Below, piece by piece: positions 44,601-57,400 of a stretch of 64,000 nucleotides of DNA. The notes under the pieces were generated by a model that was not told the DNA's origin, made no database searches, and saw nothing but the letters and a program-made list of their open reading frames with translations. The position numbers were made by a program, and so were the translations under genes. The stretch comes from Gnetum montanum. Taxonomy: Eukaryota > Streptophyta > Gnetopsida > Gnetales > Gnetaceae. Numbering within the stretch: position 1 is the first letter of the stretch; each line of letters starts with the position of its first letter. Where the stretch lies: assembly GCA_015680685.1 (NCBI GenBank), contig MNCI01007659.1:380594-444593 (forward strand), written 5' to 3'.

Positions 44601-45330
44601 CCTTTAGTTGGTGATGTCTTTGGCTATTTCATTTGTTGTTGATGTGATGTTATTATGATGTTGTGACTAGAGTTAGCCATGGATTTTTGAGAGATGGTTT
44701 ATTATTTTTATGCATTATTTAAACTTTTGTCACACTATGTGACAGACATTTAGACTATTATTATTTTTAAATTTAAATTTTATTTATATGTTTTGATGCC
44801 TAATGCTTCATTCATGTTATACGTTTTACATTTTTGTTAATGTTATAAGGCTACGTTGGTTAAATATTGTGCGTATAATATAATAATTTGGTAAAGTGAT
44901 ATGTGAAACTAGCTAGGCAACTAAAATGTCATCTAGGTTGTAAATGAGTTATAAAATTTTTACCAATTTAGGCCATGGAAAGCCATGTGTTTTTCTAGTT
45001 TTAGGCCTTAGTGCGCTATGCATTTTGCCATTTTTAGGCCATGGCAAGCCCTACAATTTAAAAGGAAAACTTTTTATTGATCTTTTATGTTTTAAAATTT
45101 TTATGAGTTCTCATGTCTTAAATTTTTTATGGTATTTCTATGTTTTATGTTCGAAAATAGACAAGCCATAAAGGTAAATGGTAAATAAGAATAAACTTTA
45201 ACCTACATGTAAACTAAATATAAAATAATGTAAAAGAAAGTAAAGCAAAATGGTCCATGCAAATAATATTTCAACTAGGCTAAGAAATCTACCAAAAAAT
45301 AAGGCTACATGATTATAGATTCAAGAGTGA
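44601..45330 (-). repeat. T2 spacer with CATGGCC minisatellite remnant (44960-45060)
   Basis: Three units in inverse orientation relative to T1 (TTTAGGCCATGGAAAGCCATG, TTTTAGGCCTTAGTGCGC, TTTTAGGCCATGGCAAGCC). As in T1, the minisatellite sits between the antisense gene end and the protease end. The rest is AT-rich, and I see no gene. Confidence 0.6.
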
Positions 45331-46080
45331 GCGAACTAGTGGTACACATTAATTGTACAAGTATTTCCTAATCTTTGAAAGATTAGAAAAGGTATATGGT
45401 CTACTTTGCATGATTTTGTACTCTTTGTTTTCTTTGCTAACTATGTTAAAGGGAAGCTCCTCCCATGGTGCATTCATGGATCCATTGTTATCAATTTTAG
45501 CCTCTTGTGCTCTATCAAGCTTCTTGACTTTGTGGTTAATAGTAAGAGTTTATTCCTAAAACTCCACTTCAGATCCTTATTCTATGTAAGAATTATTGAC
45601 TACCAAAGGAACTACACTATCACCATGGATGATTATCTCACCTTCCTTGTCAAGCAAGTGAATTTCTTAGTGGGTGGATGAGGAAACAACTTGTAATTGG
45701 CCTATCCAATGCCTCCCCAAGATGAGATTGAATCCTAGTGTCTCTTCCACCACTAAGAAGTTGGCTATTATGTGGAATTATTTCCCTACCATGAAGTCTA
45801 AAGAAATATAGCCTTTTACTGCAACCTAAGATTCATTGAAGGAATTAAGAGCAAAAGTTGAAGTATATTGCATATGCTCCATTAGGCCTAAATGTTCAAC
45901 AATGGTTTAAGGTATTACAATAGTTTTCACTCCATAGTTAACATGCACCCTATGTACCTTGTACTATCCTACCCTTATGGTTATGAAGAGGGAAGCCTTG
46001 GTTATCTCTTCATACTAGGGACTGGTCTTAAATTCACTATCATGAAACACTAGTGTTGTTGACTTTGTTTCTTCCTTTGG
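45331..46080 (-). pseudogene. pro: T2 protease
   Basis: Read on the - strand: KVHRVHVNYGVKTIVI at the active site (45931-45942), where the VDDG of T1 is VNYG, so the catalytic Asp is lost. Then TIVEHLGLMEHMQYTSTF, FALNSFNES, VAVKGYISLDFMVGK, FHIIANFLVVEETLGFNLIL, GRHWIGQLQVVS. The tail PWEELPFNIVSKENKEYKIM, then SRPYTFL, ends at about 45340, the same end point as in T1. A few stops and one or two shifts are needed. It supplies the part of the protease (SFNES to GYISL) that element B separates in T1. Confidence 0.82.
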
Positions 46081-49000
46081 TGGAGGTGGTACCATCACTA
46101 CATGGATGGACTCTTCACTATGGGGATATCCTTGCTAATAGGAATACAGGTCAACATCTTCACTAATGCTTCACAGTGTGTAGCAAAAGTCATTACAAGG
46201 TCATACATGCCAAGGAAAGTTTTTTTCTTTTTAGTTAATGCTTAACCTATTCCATAGCATTGAGGAAGTCCTTGCAATTGGTTGTTGGCTTCTCATTTTT
46301 TTTATTCTTGACTTCCTCCATGCACCCTAGGATGCAAACTTCATGCTTCAGTGATTGTGTTTTGGCCTCTTTCCCCTTCCATTATGGCTTGGGATCATCA
46401 TTTGCTTGACTAGTTGAACTAGCCTAGGTATTAGGGCTCATTGGAACAAATGAGATGGGAGTGGGCTTCAATGGACCCACCTCCTCCTATGCCTTCACAT
46501 GCTTGTTGTCCTTGTTCTTAGGCTTTTTCATAGGCTTCTTACGTTGTTTACTCATAGATCTCTTGTTGTTGTTTTTTGGTTGAGAAGAAGTCATTGAGTT
46601 GACAACTATGGGAGGATGTTGTTCAGCTATTTTTGTTGATTTAATTGTAATGGGAGGGGGTACCTTGATCACAAAAGGTTCCTTGGGAGGTGTAGGTGAT
46701 GCTATCCTTACAACAAAATGGAACAATGAACTAGTTAAAGTTGAAGGATCCCTGTCATTATGAGGTACTAAATCACAAATGGCTCCCATGTAGGTCTAGG
46801 GTTCTTATTCACATTAAATGTTGCTATAGTATATGCATTGTTAGCATTCAATTGGTCTTTATAGACCTTCATGGATTGATTTTGTGGCCTAACTAGGTTA
46901 GAGGTGTCAAGGACCAATTCACCATTATCTACCATATTCTACAGGTCATCCTTAAGGGCTAAATAAAAATTGGTATCACACCTTGGTAGCTGATGATAAT
47001 GTTAGAAACAATCAAGCTTTAAGTACTTAGGCATCAAAAAGTCATCCTTGATTGCAAGAGTGGGGTTCTTGGTGATTTCACATAGTCTATCATGCCTCTT
47101 ACAGGAATTCTTAGTCATTTGTTTATATCGTATTCTCCCACTCTTTAACAACTGATCAAGGAGTTCAAATGATTTTAGAGGTAACCTAGTGTACTTAGAT
47201 TGATATTTTCATTTGAAATTGGACCTCGTGTTGGTTTATGTATAGGCCCCAGATGTTGATGGTTGATTGTTCATTGTGGGAGCCTTGGGTTGATTCATCT
47301 TAAGCCCTTAGTTTTTTTTTATTTTATTTAGCCACAATGGTTACAACTACATTATTTTGCCTCCCCCTCTCCTTATCTTTCCATGTATGTTGATTCTTAT
47401 ACATCACATCAATAGGGTCATAACAAGCCTTAGCAGCATCCTCAATGTTCTTGTTTTGAGAAAATGCTTGGTTGAGTGACCATGGGTCTAGGTAGTAGAG
47501 TTTAGACTTAATGAAGTCATTAACTATACCCTTGAATATAGCAAAAAGGTGAGTTTTAGCTATTAGTTCAGAAATCTTGTTAAGAAGACTGTTCCATCAT
47601 TCTATAAATTTTTGCATGGATATAAGAGGTCATTGCTTGACCTTCATTAATTGGTCAAGCATTATGTCAGGTTTCAAGTTATACTTGAAATAGTTAACAA
47701 ACCATGATATTAAGTCCTTAATCAAGGATATAGACCCTCTTAATAATGCATAGTACCAATTGATAAAGTCAATTTTTATTGTGATACAATATAGTATCTA
47801 TGATATCGTAGCAATGATTTCATAGATACGATGTCATGGTACATGCTACGTCATCATTAATGTGATGTCTCAGGATATGTGTAGCCCTATAAATACCAGC
47901 ACTTTATGCACAATCTATAACTTTTCCATTCCACCCTTAGTAGAATTCTTGCAGGTTTTTTTTGTAGTTAGCGATAGAGTGAATGCCCATAGTGTGATGT
48001 TTAGAAATTTTGAAAAATCTTTATTCAAGTGAAATGTACTTGGACATAGTTCATGACCAAAAATAGAGATCAAGATTACTTCTCATTATTGCAACATTCA
48101 CTTAGTTTACTATTTTACTTAGATTAATTTTCATGTTTACTTAGTTAACACTTTACTTTTCAAAGTACTTTACTTTCTTTGTTCATCAAGAAAGCAAAAT
48201 GAGTACAACTAGTTTTGAGTGGTTAAGTGTAATCATTTGGTAATCCCAATAGTGTTATTTCTTGGTTTTCCCAGTAGCGTAACACTTGATAACCCAGTGA
48301 TGATCACATGAGCCCAAGACGTGTATGGTAAACTAGAATCGAAGGCTCATCACTGTAGGCTAGAATAGATTTACATTCTTCTCATTACTTAGACTTATCA
48401 TTTCACTTTGTTTTTATTGTTCATGCTTAGGAGTAAATTGAGCCTACCAACATCACTTAACATATGCCTCACTATGAGTTAAATCATACACTTAGACTTC
48501 ACTAGCTCAAAGCAGAAAGACAATGATCATGAACTCAATATCAATTACTAAGCATAATAACATTTTTTCCTTCATGGATTACAATCTAGTCATGCATGAG
48601 CACTCATGACTCATATGGTAGGCTATTGGATTACTCAACCACTCATCACTAGTTTAAGGCTTTCCTAATAAGGTACATAAGGAAAATCCACATTATGGTA
48701 TGCATCCAAGCTTGCAACAATAGACACTTGAAATAGAAGGTTATAAGGTGGGCATTAGGATCACCCTCACTATTGTACTTGATAAATTGGTGTATGGGGA
48801 TGCCCAATGGAAGAGTTATTTGTGGGATAGTACGACTAATTGGATCATCCTAATAGAAGTTCATGATCTTCACTGTTTGGTTTATGGAGGCTTTAAGCTT
48901 TCATAATTTTTTTGTAAGGTCTTGGATCATTTGGAATGCTTGATCTAGGCTTAGGGCATCCCAATAAGCTATGGTATCGATACAAATGGTTATGATATGA

Positions 49001-49390
49001 TTTGAGAGGCCTACAGCCTCACAATGGATTGTGGCATGGAAGAGAGATGCTAGGTCATCATGGTTGTAGGAGAACCAAACAATGAGAAAGAGGTTGGTGG
49101 AGGTATTTGGAAGACAAAGGGTACAAAGGGTGTATGTGACCGTTAGGTCATTTGGGGCCTCACTATGGGACCCATTGGCAATGAGAAGGAGTTAGCAGTG
49201 GTGAAGACCACTAATGATAGTTATGAAAATTAGGGCTACATGGCAAAAGACATAGAGAAGCATAAGGAGGCCTTTTAAGGCACAAATTATGCCTGGTGGG
49301 TTGCTATAATGAGTGTCATCCCAAACATGGTTGGGTAGATAGGAAAAGTAGGTTGAGGAACTCGCCCCATGAAAGAGGTAGAAGGGCATA
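46081..49390 (-). pseudogene. gag: T2 gag, interrupted by a solo LTR
   Basis: From 5' to 3' on the - strand. A weak N-terminal region lies at 49390-48990. Then come AFQMIQDLTKKL, KLKASINQTVKIMNFYQDD, LPLGIPIHQFIKYNSEGDPN and AHLITFYFKCLLLQAW up to the solo LTR (48.65 kb). Beyond it follow WYYALLRGSISLIKDLI, NYFKYNLKPDIMLDQLMKVK and LLNKISELIAKTHLFAIFKG (47.75-47.5 kb). Next is FELLDQLLKSGRIRYKQMTK to CHYHQLPRCDTNFYLALKDD (47.17-46.93 kb), and a basic segment at 46789-46487 (NNNKRSMSKQRKKPMKKPKN). All blocks have T1 equivalents at 790-2170 except the N-terminal part, which is missing from T1. Confidence 0.82.
47762..48648 (+). repeat. Solo LTR of the Athila-like D subfamily inside T2 gag
   Basis: Starts TGATAAAGTCAATT and ends CCACTCATCA. 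It contains a decayed dyad (ATGATATCGTAGCAATGATT near 47801), TATA box CCCTATAAATACC near 47889, and three copies of the TTGGTAATCCCAATAG-type repeat (48238-48310). R/U5 phrases GATCAAGATTACTTCTCATT and ATTCACTTAGTTTACT match LTR D better than LTR B. Flanks CCAAT (47757-47761) and CTAGT (48649-48653) are decayed copies of one duplication. No internal element sequence is present. Confidence 0.88.
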
Positions 49391-50650
49391 GTGGCTAAGG
49401 GAGCTGACTATTGGAAAAGGCTCCCTAAGAAGTTTTTTGGTTTAGGCTGTACCTCAAACTCATCCTACTCCTTGTGCTAACCCTCGAAGCTTAACTCCTT
49501 GTGTTGCTCATCCATCTCAATTAGACAAGATAGAATGCATGTGTGGGCATTGAAAAATGGTATTTTTTTCATATGAAGAAGGAATGTGTCCCTTCCTATT
49601 TTGGTGAATGAGCTCATACTCATGTTTGGATTCTACCTCCACCTTCAGGAAGAGCAAGCCTACCTAAATTTTGGCACAGTTGAAATTATAATAATTTTCA
49701 TCCATGATAGCAAAATCTAAGCTTTTCCCCCTTAGCCTAAATGATTGCCTATCACTTGACTATGGCAAGGTCCTTCAGGTCATAAATCCTCACAACATCT
49801 TAGTTAAATATCATGTAAGTTAGGTTGAGGAAAAACATAGTTAACTAGCTAAAAGACATGGTTACTAGTTTAAATATGGTTTAATAAAGTCAAGTTGAGG
49901 ACCAACTACGTTGGCTTCACCAACAGGATCTATGCTGGAGAGTGTGCAGTAGATCATCATATTGCCTAGCCAACTATGTTGGTGATATTCCCCCTTGGGA
50001 AAAATGCACTACTTTTAGAAAAGTGAATGTACAATGTTGGTATTCCAGGTACTACATTGGGATGTTAGAGAAGACTACATTGGTCTTCCAAGAAGATTTC
50101 ATAGTATGAAGTTTATGTGGGTGGAGTAGAACTACGTAGTACACCCCAAATGCATGTTTTAATGAGCAAAAATTGTAGGTTTGAGTGTTGACTATGCTAG
50201 CTTTAAAAAGTCCAACAACTATTGTGAAAATTTTACAAGCATCCAAATCACCTATGATAACTACACTAGGTATTAGTTTCAAGTAATTGAACACAAACAT
50301 TGGGCTTATTGGAAAATATCATAGCAAAAGGGTTTGAGTGGTTGTGGTAGAACAACACTGGTCTTTGGAACATACAAGGGCAGTTTTGGCTGTTAATCAT
50401 ACTAGCCCTGCAAAGTACAAAAATTGCTATCAGAATTTTATAGACACCCAAGTCACCTTCAACAACTATGTTGGGTATCAGTTGCAGGAAGTTGAGCATC
50501 AATGTTGGATTTACTGGTAGACACTTACAAGTTTTTAAGTTCAAAATGTGGAATACTTAGTTTTGTAAAATTTTTGAAAAAGGTTTGGGTTGAGAATTTG
50601 AGTAAAGGCACTCCTTCTAGTGTTAGAAGACTATTGCACATGAAAGATTC
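49391..50650 (-). repeat. T2 leader with tandem repeats between 5' LTR and gag
   Basis: Two tandem units of about 210 bp are clear: - strand reading at 50300-50090 and 50510-50300 gives LKLIPSVVIIGDLDACKI and LQLIPNIVVEGDLGVYKI, then KASIVNTQ and RASMINSQ. Further dyad phrases (CCAACTACGTTGGCTTCACC at 49902, CTAGCCAACTATGTTGGTG at 49966, GAAGACTACATTGGTCTTCC at 50071) lie to the left. The matching peptides come from duplication of one DNA unit and need not mean coding. From 49391 to 49890 I see nothing else. Confidence 0.6.
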
Positions 50651-52100
50651 AATTGCTGGAAAAATAAAAAATCCCAAGTGTGGAAATAGTTTTGACCTTG
50701 AATCCTAAGGACCTTTGAGAAAGAGGATCTAAGGTACCCTAGATGATCTAGTCAATCACCCAAGGACTTGAAAAATGTAAACAGAGGAAAATAAAACTGT
50801 ATATTCGGATGAAAAATAAACATGGAAATTAAAACTTGAAATGAATTATACACAACAAATGAACTATAACTTTATTAAAATAGCAAGATTCTTAAAGTAT
50901 AATGTTCAAAGGAGTACAGATTGTGTGCTCAAATGCACAAGAAGGTTGCTTGGATGAGAATTAAAGCCTATTGAAGCTAGTAGGTTGTGTTCTATAGTTA
51001 AACCCCATGATCCAGGCACTCCCCAACTATAATTGCTAAGAACTCCTTACTAGTTTTCACTTGACTCTACAACCTTGGTTACCAATGGTGCCAATGGTGG
51101 TGCTTAATGCTTATTACAATGGTACTACACTGAGAGTCTCTGATGCTCATAGATATAAATGTACTCCAAAATTCCCATAAATGCCAAATGGGTTCATAAT
51201 TCTTGAGGTTGCAAAGGTTTTTACGTTGCAAAAATTTTTAGAACTTTATAAGTTGTTCAAATTTGGCTTTTATAGGCTTCAAGATTGGCTACAAATTTCT
51301 GCCATGATTGCTAATAGATTTGTGTTGTTTGCAAGTGTAACAGGCCACTATTCCTAGCATATTTGTTCATTTTTGATAAATTTTGACACCTCAATGCCAT
51401 CAAAACCAGACTAGATACTAAATATAGTAAATAGACTTTTGTTACTATGCTAGCTTCACCTCAACTATGTTGGCCTTGGAAAGCTATGTTGGCATTGTTA
51501 AAATTTGCTAGAAAATATGGTGACTATGTTGGCCATATGGAAATTGATGAGAATCCGAGATGACTAAGCTAGCCATGCTGCAATTATTGAAAACTATGAT
51601 CACTATGTTGGCCATTGTTGGAAAAATGAAAAACCCAACAACTCGAATGCTGGGTGTGTGCAACTCCAGCGTACTCAAGGCCATAACCACCATAAAATCC
51701 ATGAAAATGCCAAATTTTGTAGTTCCCAAGGCATTTCTAGGCTTCCCAACCTCAACTATAGACATGAAATTACTTTTCCCACTTGGGAAGTGAGGTAGTA
51801 GTAACTTATGAGCCATTTTTAGCCCCAAATAGTTAAAGTATGCAAGATTGTAGCTCATGGACCACAAACCTTACATTTACAATAAAATCTTGCCTCATGT
51901 TGGGTGGTGAAGTTTATAGGTCATAACATGAATTTTCTTGGTGGTGTTTTGCAACGTTAGAAGGATGTAAAGAATGTCTAATGTAAGATTCAATCTTTTG
52001 ATGTTATTAAAGCCCTTGCTTAGGAAAGCATCAAAACCAAAAATACCTTGGTAGAGCTTGCCAATGTTGTTAACAAGGATTAGAATGTGTTAAATCAAAA
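50651..52100 (-). repeat. T2 5' LTR (- strand), approximate limits
   Basis: Aligns with the T1 3' LTR over most of its length (see 29270-30712). In LTR sense it has GCCTATAAAAGCC as TATA box (about 51267-51279), a TTAATAAAGTTATAG polyadenylation-like stretch near 50875, and GGCCAACATAGT repeats at 51430-51620. The exact termini and primer site could not be fixed: both T copies stay similar slightly past the likely U5 end, and T1 is cut there. The open frame at 51508-51867 is a by-product. Confidence 0.7.
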
Positions 52101-54872
52101 GATGGCATCATGTGTCAAGGATTTGAAAACTAAAGTTGTTGAATTAGTTGTGAAGGTAGTTACACCATAAGGTAAAAGTGATCAAAGTAAGAAAAAAAAG
52201 GGGTAAGAGACCTTACCCTAATTAAATTTCTTATCCTTAAGGTCTATTTTTTTTAGAAACAACTTCAATAAGAGATGAAACCTAATCCTTGGAGTGTTTG
52301 CTCTACATCACAACAATCTTTCTTATGTCATCCTCCTTCCTACCATGAAACTCAATAATCCATGAACCAAATACCTCATGCAATTCTCCATCAATATTTT
52401 CAACATACACCACAACTATCTAGGTAACCATAGGTTCAACAATGTCCATCATGGTCCACTGTATCATTACAGGATGGAATTTTAAACCAGCCATCATGGG
52501 GACAAGTCTAGTCTTTTATTGTAATTTTAACACTTCTTTTCCATCATCATATACTATTGGATAGTACAAAAATAATCATATTTTTCCCATGTCATGGAAT
52601 TCATCATCTCACATATGAAATCATTTTCGTAATAGAAAGAACAATACAATTTTGTGTAAGGATTCATATTCATTCCCTTTCTCATGATTATCTTAAAAGA
52701 AATGAAACTAAGAAAATAATGCTTCTAAATAATAAGCTCGACACCTAGAATAATATGAAACATCTCAGTTATCTTCTTATTAATTTTGTTTTGTTGATCA
52801 AAAAGGAGGTACTTAGTTGTGGGGAAAGAGTCCTCCACGTAATGGCCACAATTGTAGACCATGATTTAATTTCTTAGTGTGTATTTTCATGTGCACATTT
52901 TTTGAAACTAATGATTTTCATTCTTTAACTTTCTTATTCTCTTGGTTTGGTGTGATTTTATGTATGTTTTTGAGCATATAGATTTATCAATTTTGGTTTG
53001 ATATTTCTCTAGTGTGATTCTTTATGTGTACTTATCTTTTATATTAATGATTAATGAATTTTTACAATTTATATTTTTTTTTTACTATCTTTTATGTAAA
53101 CCTAAAAAATTAATTAATGTGCTTTATGAATTTTCACCCAATAAGTCAATGATAAAATGGATGAGTTACATATGTGATAATGATGTGAGAGTGCCAAATA
53201 GATCCAAATTGAAGCCTTGATCAATACAATGTCCATACCATATAGTTCATCCACCTACTTTTCAAATATCCATCATCAATGAACTAGGCTCAAATTTAGT
53301 GAGGAGCTAGGACTTGCACCATGAGCTATTAAAGCTAGTGCTACTAGAATTATGGGTAGGTGCTGGATCCACACCTTTTGATATGAGCTCTAGAATCTTG
53401 GATGAGTACCTAGTCACTGGTAAGAAAAGGTTATGTCATCAAAGTTCCTTGTGATCATTACAATGGATCTAATTAGTGTGATTGGATCAAGGTGCATGTT
53501 CTTGTGATGCTTGATCATCCTATTTAGAAGAGGTTCATGATCTCGTGAACCTATGTGTACCATGTGATGAGGGATGAATTCTCATGTTTATGTAAGTCAA
53601 AGATTCTATGTGGTGATTTGGCATTTCAATCATTACCATGATACTCATGCACCATTCAAAAATCCTTTTTTCATTAAATTAAAGATGAAATATTGGGAGA
53701 AAAGAAGAGGAAAATGATGAAATGAAGTAAAGAAAAAAATATGTATAAGATAAAAAAAAGAAGAAGATGATGAAGATGAAGAAGAAGAGCTAATGGGAAG
53801 AGAGATATAATTCCAAGCTCTTTAGTCCATGCAAATTAGTATTTCTACCATCCAAAATCAATCCTATAATCACTCAAGGAATATCAAAATAAGTGGTTTG
53901 ACCAATATTCATATAAATTCTATCTCATTTTCAACCTATTTGCTTAGATCACTTGGCCTTCAACTATAATAATTCAAGGCAATCTCTTCCTCATCTCTAT
54001 CCTTAGCCATGAAGGCTTGGAAGTCTCTCTCTTAATGAACTTTGATAATGTCAAATAATACTTCTACCTAATTCCTAAATCCATTGGTTTCTAGGGGTCA
54101 AGATCATAATCCTTGACTCAAATCTTAATCATATCCATCATGACGATCCCAATTTCTTTGTCATGACATTGTAATCACTTCTAGGATTATGATCAGTTAG
54201 CATAGCTAGAGGGATTGATGAAAGGTTTTTGATAAAGCATAATTTGGGGAACTTGTTGTGCATACATGTACAAATGGAGGAAAACCAAACCAGAATTTTG
54301 ATTTCTAGATGATTTGTAGCATGTTCACTTGGTTTTGTTTCACCAATTCCTAAACTATAAAATAATCAAGGCTAGATGACTCTCATAGAAACAAGTGTCA
54401 CCTTGCACTTAGCAAGGGAACATGGGGGTCTATCACTATTATGTGGATGAGTAGTAGTGAATGAATGCAATAGTGTAACTCTTATGGTACTTCTTTCTGT
54501 TTTTCTTATTTTCATTTTCTATCTCTTTTCTTTTTGTTCTATGTGTCATTGTAGGTAGAAGAAATTTGATTAGGAAAAGCATAGAATGAGATTTGACCAT
54601 CCAAGTGGACAAACTTATCTTTGATTATGATGTCTCACTGGTTGTTGGGAATCAATAGGTATCTTATCAATGGGCTTCACAATGGTAAGAAAGGTAGGTT
54701 CCTACTATGAAAATGATCTACTTGTGAATCATTGGTATTTTGGTATTACAAGTGAGTAAGCTTAAGCTTAAGTGGCACTGGTTGCATGGCATAAAACACT
54801 TGATTAGTATTCCACCTATGTTTGTATTAACTTTATGAGCTTCAAGGTTTGATCATGATAATCCTTTCTCAC
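52101..54872. other. Unassigned region between T2 and element C
   Basis: No recognisable domain, LTR pair or RNA gene. The interval has a GAAGATGATGAAGATGAAGA microsatellite at about 53761-53792, an AT-rich stretch at 52900-53120, and AT-rich single-copy-looking sequence elsewhere. It may be flanking genomic DNA or very old element debris. Confidence 0.4.
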
Positions 54873-55751
54873 TGATGAGTTGTGGATTGGCTAGGTCAAC
54901 GAGGCCTTGTTGACTAGGCCCTGCCGACTTGGCCCCATCGATGCATCATTTGATTCATTGACATGGCCCCGTTGAGTAGAGTCTATTCTTCCCTATAAAT
55001 ACATGCCAACTTGCTATGTTTAGGGATCATCTTGTCATAGCTGTCAGGAAGCTCTTGTAGTTTTTACATTCAAAAGTTAGAATATTTTCCTAAGTTTCCA
55101 CAACAGGAGTCATTGAGTGAATGGATCTTTATTCAAGCATTGTTTTACCTAAGCACAATAGTATGTGTAGTAATAAAGACAAGCTTCTTGATAAACCTTA
55201 TAGCATTTTGGTAGCTTAAATATTTTATTCATACATTTAATGTTTTTAGTTATTTATTCAATGTTCCTTAGTAATTAAGCAAGATACACTAAATAGTGAT
55301 TAATCAAACACATAAGTATGACCACTTCGAGCATGCATATGACATTTGGTAATCCCAATAGTGCTTAAGACTTGGTAACCTAGCAATGTTATATGTTTTT
55401 AGGATGTGTACGGTAAGTGGGATTGGATACTTATGTTATGACTAATTAAGCAATAGTTAGTCAATTAGATTAAGGTAGACATTAAATTACTTTATTCTTT
55501 ATCCTCCTTATTTCAAGTACCAAAACCATAAAACATAAAATGATAAAAATCATGTGTCTCAATTACACTTAAACCATACGCTTGAGCTTAACAAGTGTAG
55601 TTGAGAAGAGAACAAACATTCTCAACACCCAGTTTACTTCCTAGAGAACTAGTGCACTAAAGTGCTGTAGAGTCCACAAAATTTGACAGAATCGCACGTA
55701 AATGCTTTGTGATTCATATGGTTGAGTGTAGGGGTACTTCACCACTCATCA
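54873..55751 (+). repeat. Element C 5' LTR (about 879 bp)
   Basis: Starts TGATGAGTTGTGG and ends CCACTCATCA. U3 has no GATATC dyad but carries GACTAGGCCCTGCCGACTTG and CATTGACATGGCCCCGTTGA, repeated GTTGA/GGCC phrases ahead of the TATA box CCCTATAAATAC near 54993. TTTATTCAAGCATTG and AATAAAGA follow at about 55129 and 55172, and TTGGTAATCCCAATAGTG / TTGGTAACCTAGCAATG near 55347-55390 are the U5 repeats. The start is inferred from TGATGA and from lengths close to the other LTRs. Confidence 0.78.
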
Positions 55752-55771
55752 TTGGAGCCGTTGCTGGGGAA
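55752..55771 (+). other. Element C primer binding site, tRNA-Asp type
   Basis: TTGGAGCCGTTGCTGGGGAA follows the LTR end. It differs from the complement of the plant tRNA-Asp 3' end at two positions in the first 18, better preserved than in element B. Confidence 0.8.
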
Positions 55772-57400
55772 CTCTTTTTGTTGAGACGTGTGCTATCTAG
55801 GATTAGTGAACATCATTAACATTGTTGGAGGAACCTAATGTGAACATACTTTTCATCATAAACATAATATAAGCACATATCCACATTCATATTTTATTTT
55901 ATTTTCGAAATTTCTTCTTCTCACAAGCGTGAAAATGCTAAACCACCAGTCCCTCAAGAATGCAAGGTGGTATATACTCATCTAGATGAGTATGTACCTA
56001 ACTTCAGCTTCATCCTACATTAGGATGAATAATTGTGATGGTTTGATATGAAAGGTAACATCATAATGCCTCCCAATCGATCTATGCTCATGATGCTGCT
56101 TTAAAATCTTAAGAAGTTAAGCATTTTCTTCAAGAGGAGTACATTCTGCATGATTATGACTACTGGGACTACCATCCCACTAAAACAAAGCATTGAAGAG
56201 ATTGACTCTAGAAGAAGAAACATTATTTTATGAAGGGAAAATGGTTTACCAATCTCTTATTCCTACTAAACCAAAAAAACAATGAGGACCCTCCCTTTGG
56301 GGGCTCTTAACATGAAAATTCTCAACCCCTCATTACTGGTGATGAGGGTGTGGCCCTGAATCCATGGTCCACTATCAACAATCCTAATTCAGGTAAACAT
56401 GGAAGTTAAGGCAAGGGCTCAGATAAGCATCAAGATGATAAGAAACCTGATGAACGTGGCCATGAAAATTGAAGGGAAGTTGGCAAATACCATGGTGGTG
56501 GTAGTCCTTCTCCCTCTTTTCCCTCTTCATCCACATCTTCTTCTTCCTCATTTTTTGGCTCTGAAAAAAGTTGTAGAAGGAGTAATTATGATGGAGGTAA
56601 ATAATAGGATAATAATACTAATTACTAGGCCCATAATGAATGAAGGGATAACAAGGGACATCAGTGACAATGAAATGATGATGATGATGAGCATTTACTA
56701 GTAACCCAAAGTATGTTAAATATTTCATAGGCTATAAAAATTCCAACCATGCAATTGAAGGATAGTCGGATCAAGCTCTTAGACATGAATAATATCCTAA
56801 GATTTTAGGGGGAATATAAATTTGATCTGCAAAATCATCCACAAGCCTTTCATGATGCTTGCACCTTACAAAACATAGAACATGATTGGCATAAATTGAA
56901 GCTATTTTCTAAAACAATCATCAAAGAGACAAAAATCTAGTATCGATCCTTGCAACCAAGATCCATTCATAGATGGAGTACCATGCAAGAACTATTTAAT
57001 GTTAAATATCATACATACTCTAGAGTGTTTAATCTGAGAAGGAAAATCCAAGGTTGGAAACAAGGAATACATGAACCCTTGGATGCCATCATGGGAAAAT
57101 ATTATTTTCTCTTACATTGATGCCCTAGCCATGGTTATTCTCAAAGGGAATAACTCTGCCACATCATAGATGGGCTCAGAGCAGAAACCAAAAGAACTCT
57201 TAGGGCTTATGCAAAAGGAAAACTATCTAAACTAAGAGCTCATTAAATACAAAGGTTGATTAAGTAGGTAGCAAAAGAAAAATATGATTTGTGAAAGAGG
57301 GAAAGTGTAAAAGAATATAATAAAAACCCTTCCATTAGGAAAAGGGAGATCTAATTCTATGATGAGGAGGAGTCACTAGCAACAATAAGCTTACTATCCA
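55772..57400 (+). pseudogene. gag: Element C gag
   Basis: Opens with VYTHLDEYVPNFSFIL (about 55972), as in B. The capsid block MLNIS, AIKIPTMQLKDSRIKLLDMN, then NHPQAFHDACTLQNIEHDWH and KLKLFSKTIIKETKI leads to MQELFNVKYHTYSRVFNLRR, GWKQGIHEPLDAIMGKYYF, HIIDGLRAETKRTLRAYAKG and KYDL near 57290. This is the standard gypsy Gag helical core and is more complete than in B. Stops are fewer than in B but still present. Confidence 0.8.

Noticed and set aside
52101-54872. Possible host gene between T2 and element C
   Set aside because: No conserved domain, no long frame, no plausible exon chain; left as unassigned.
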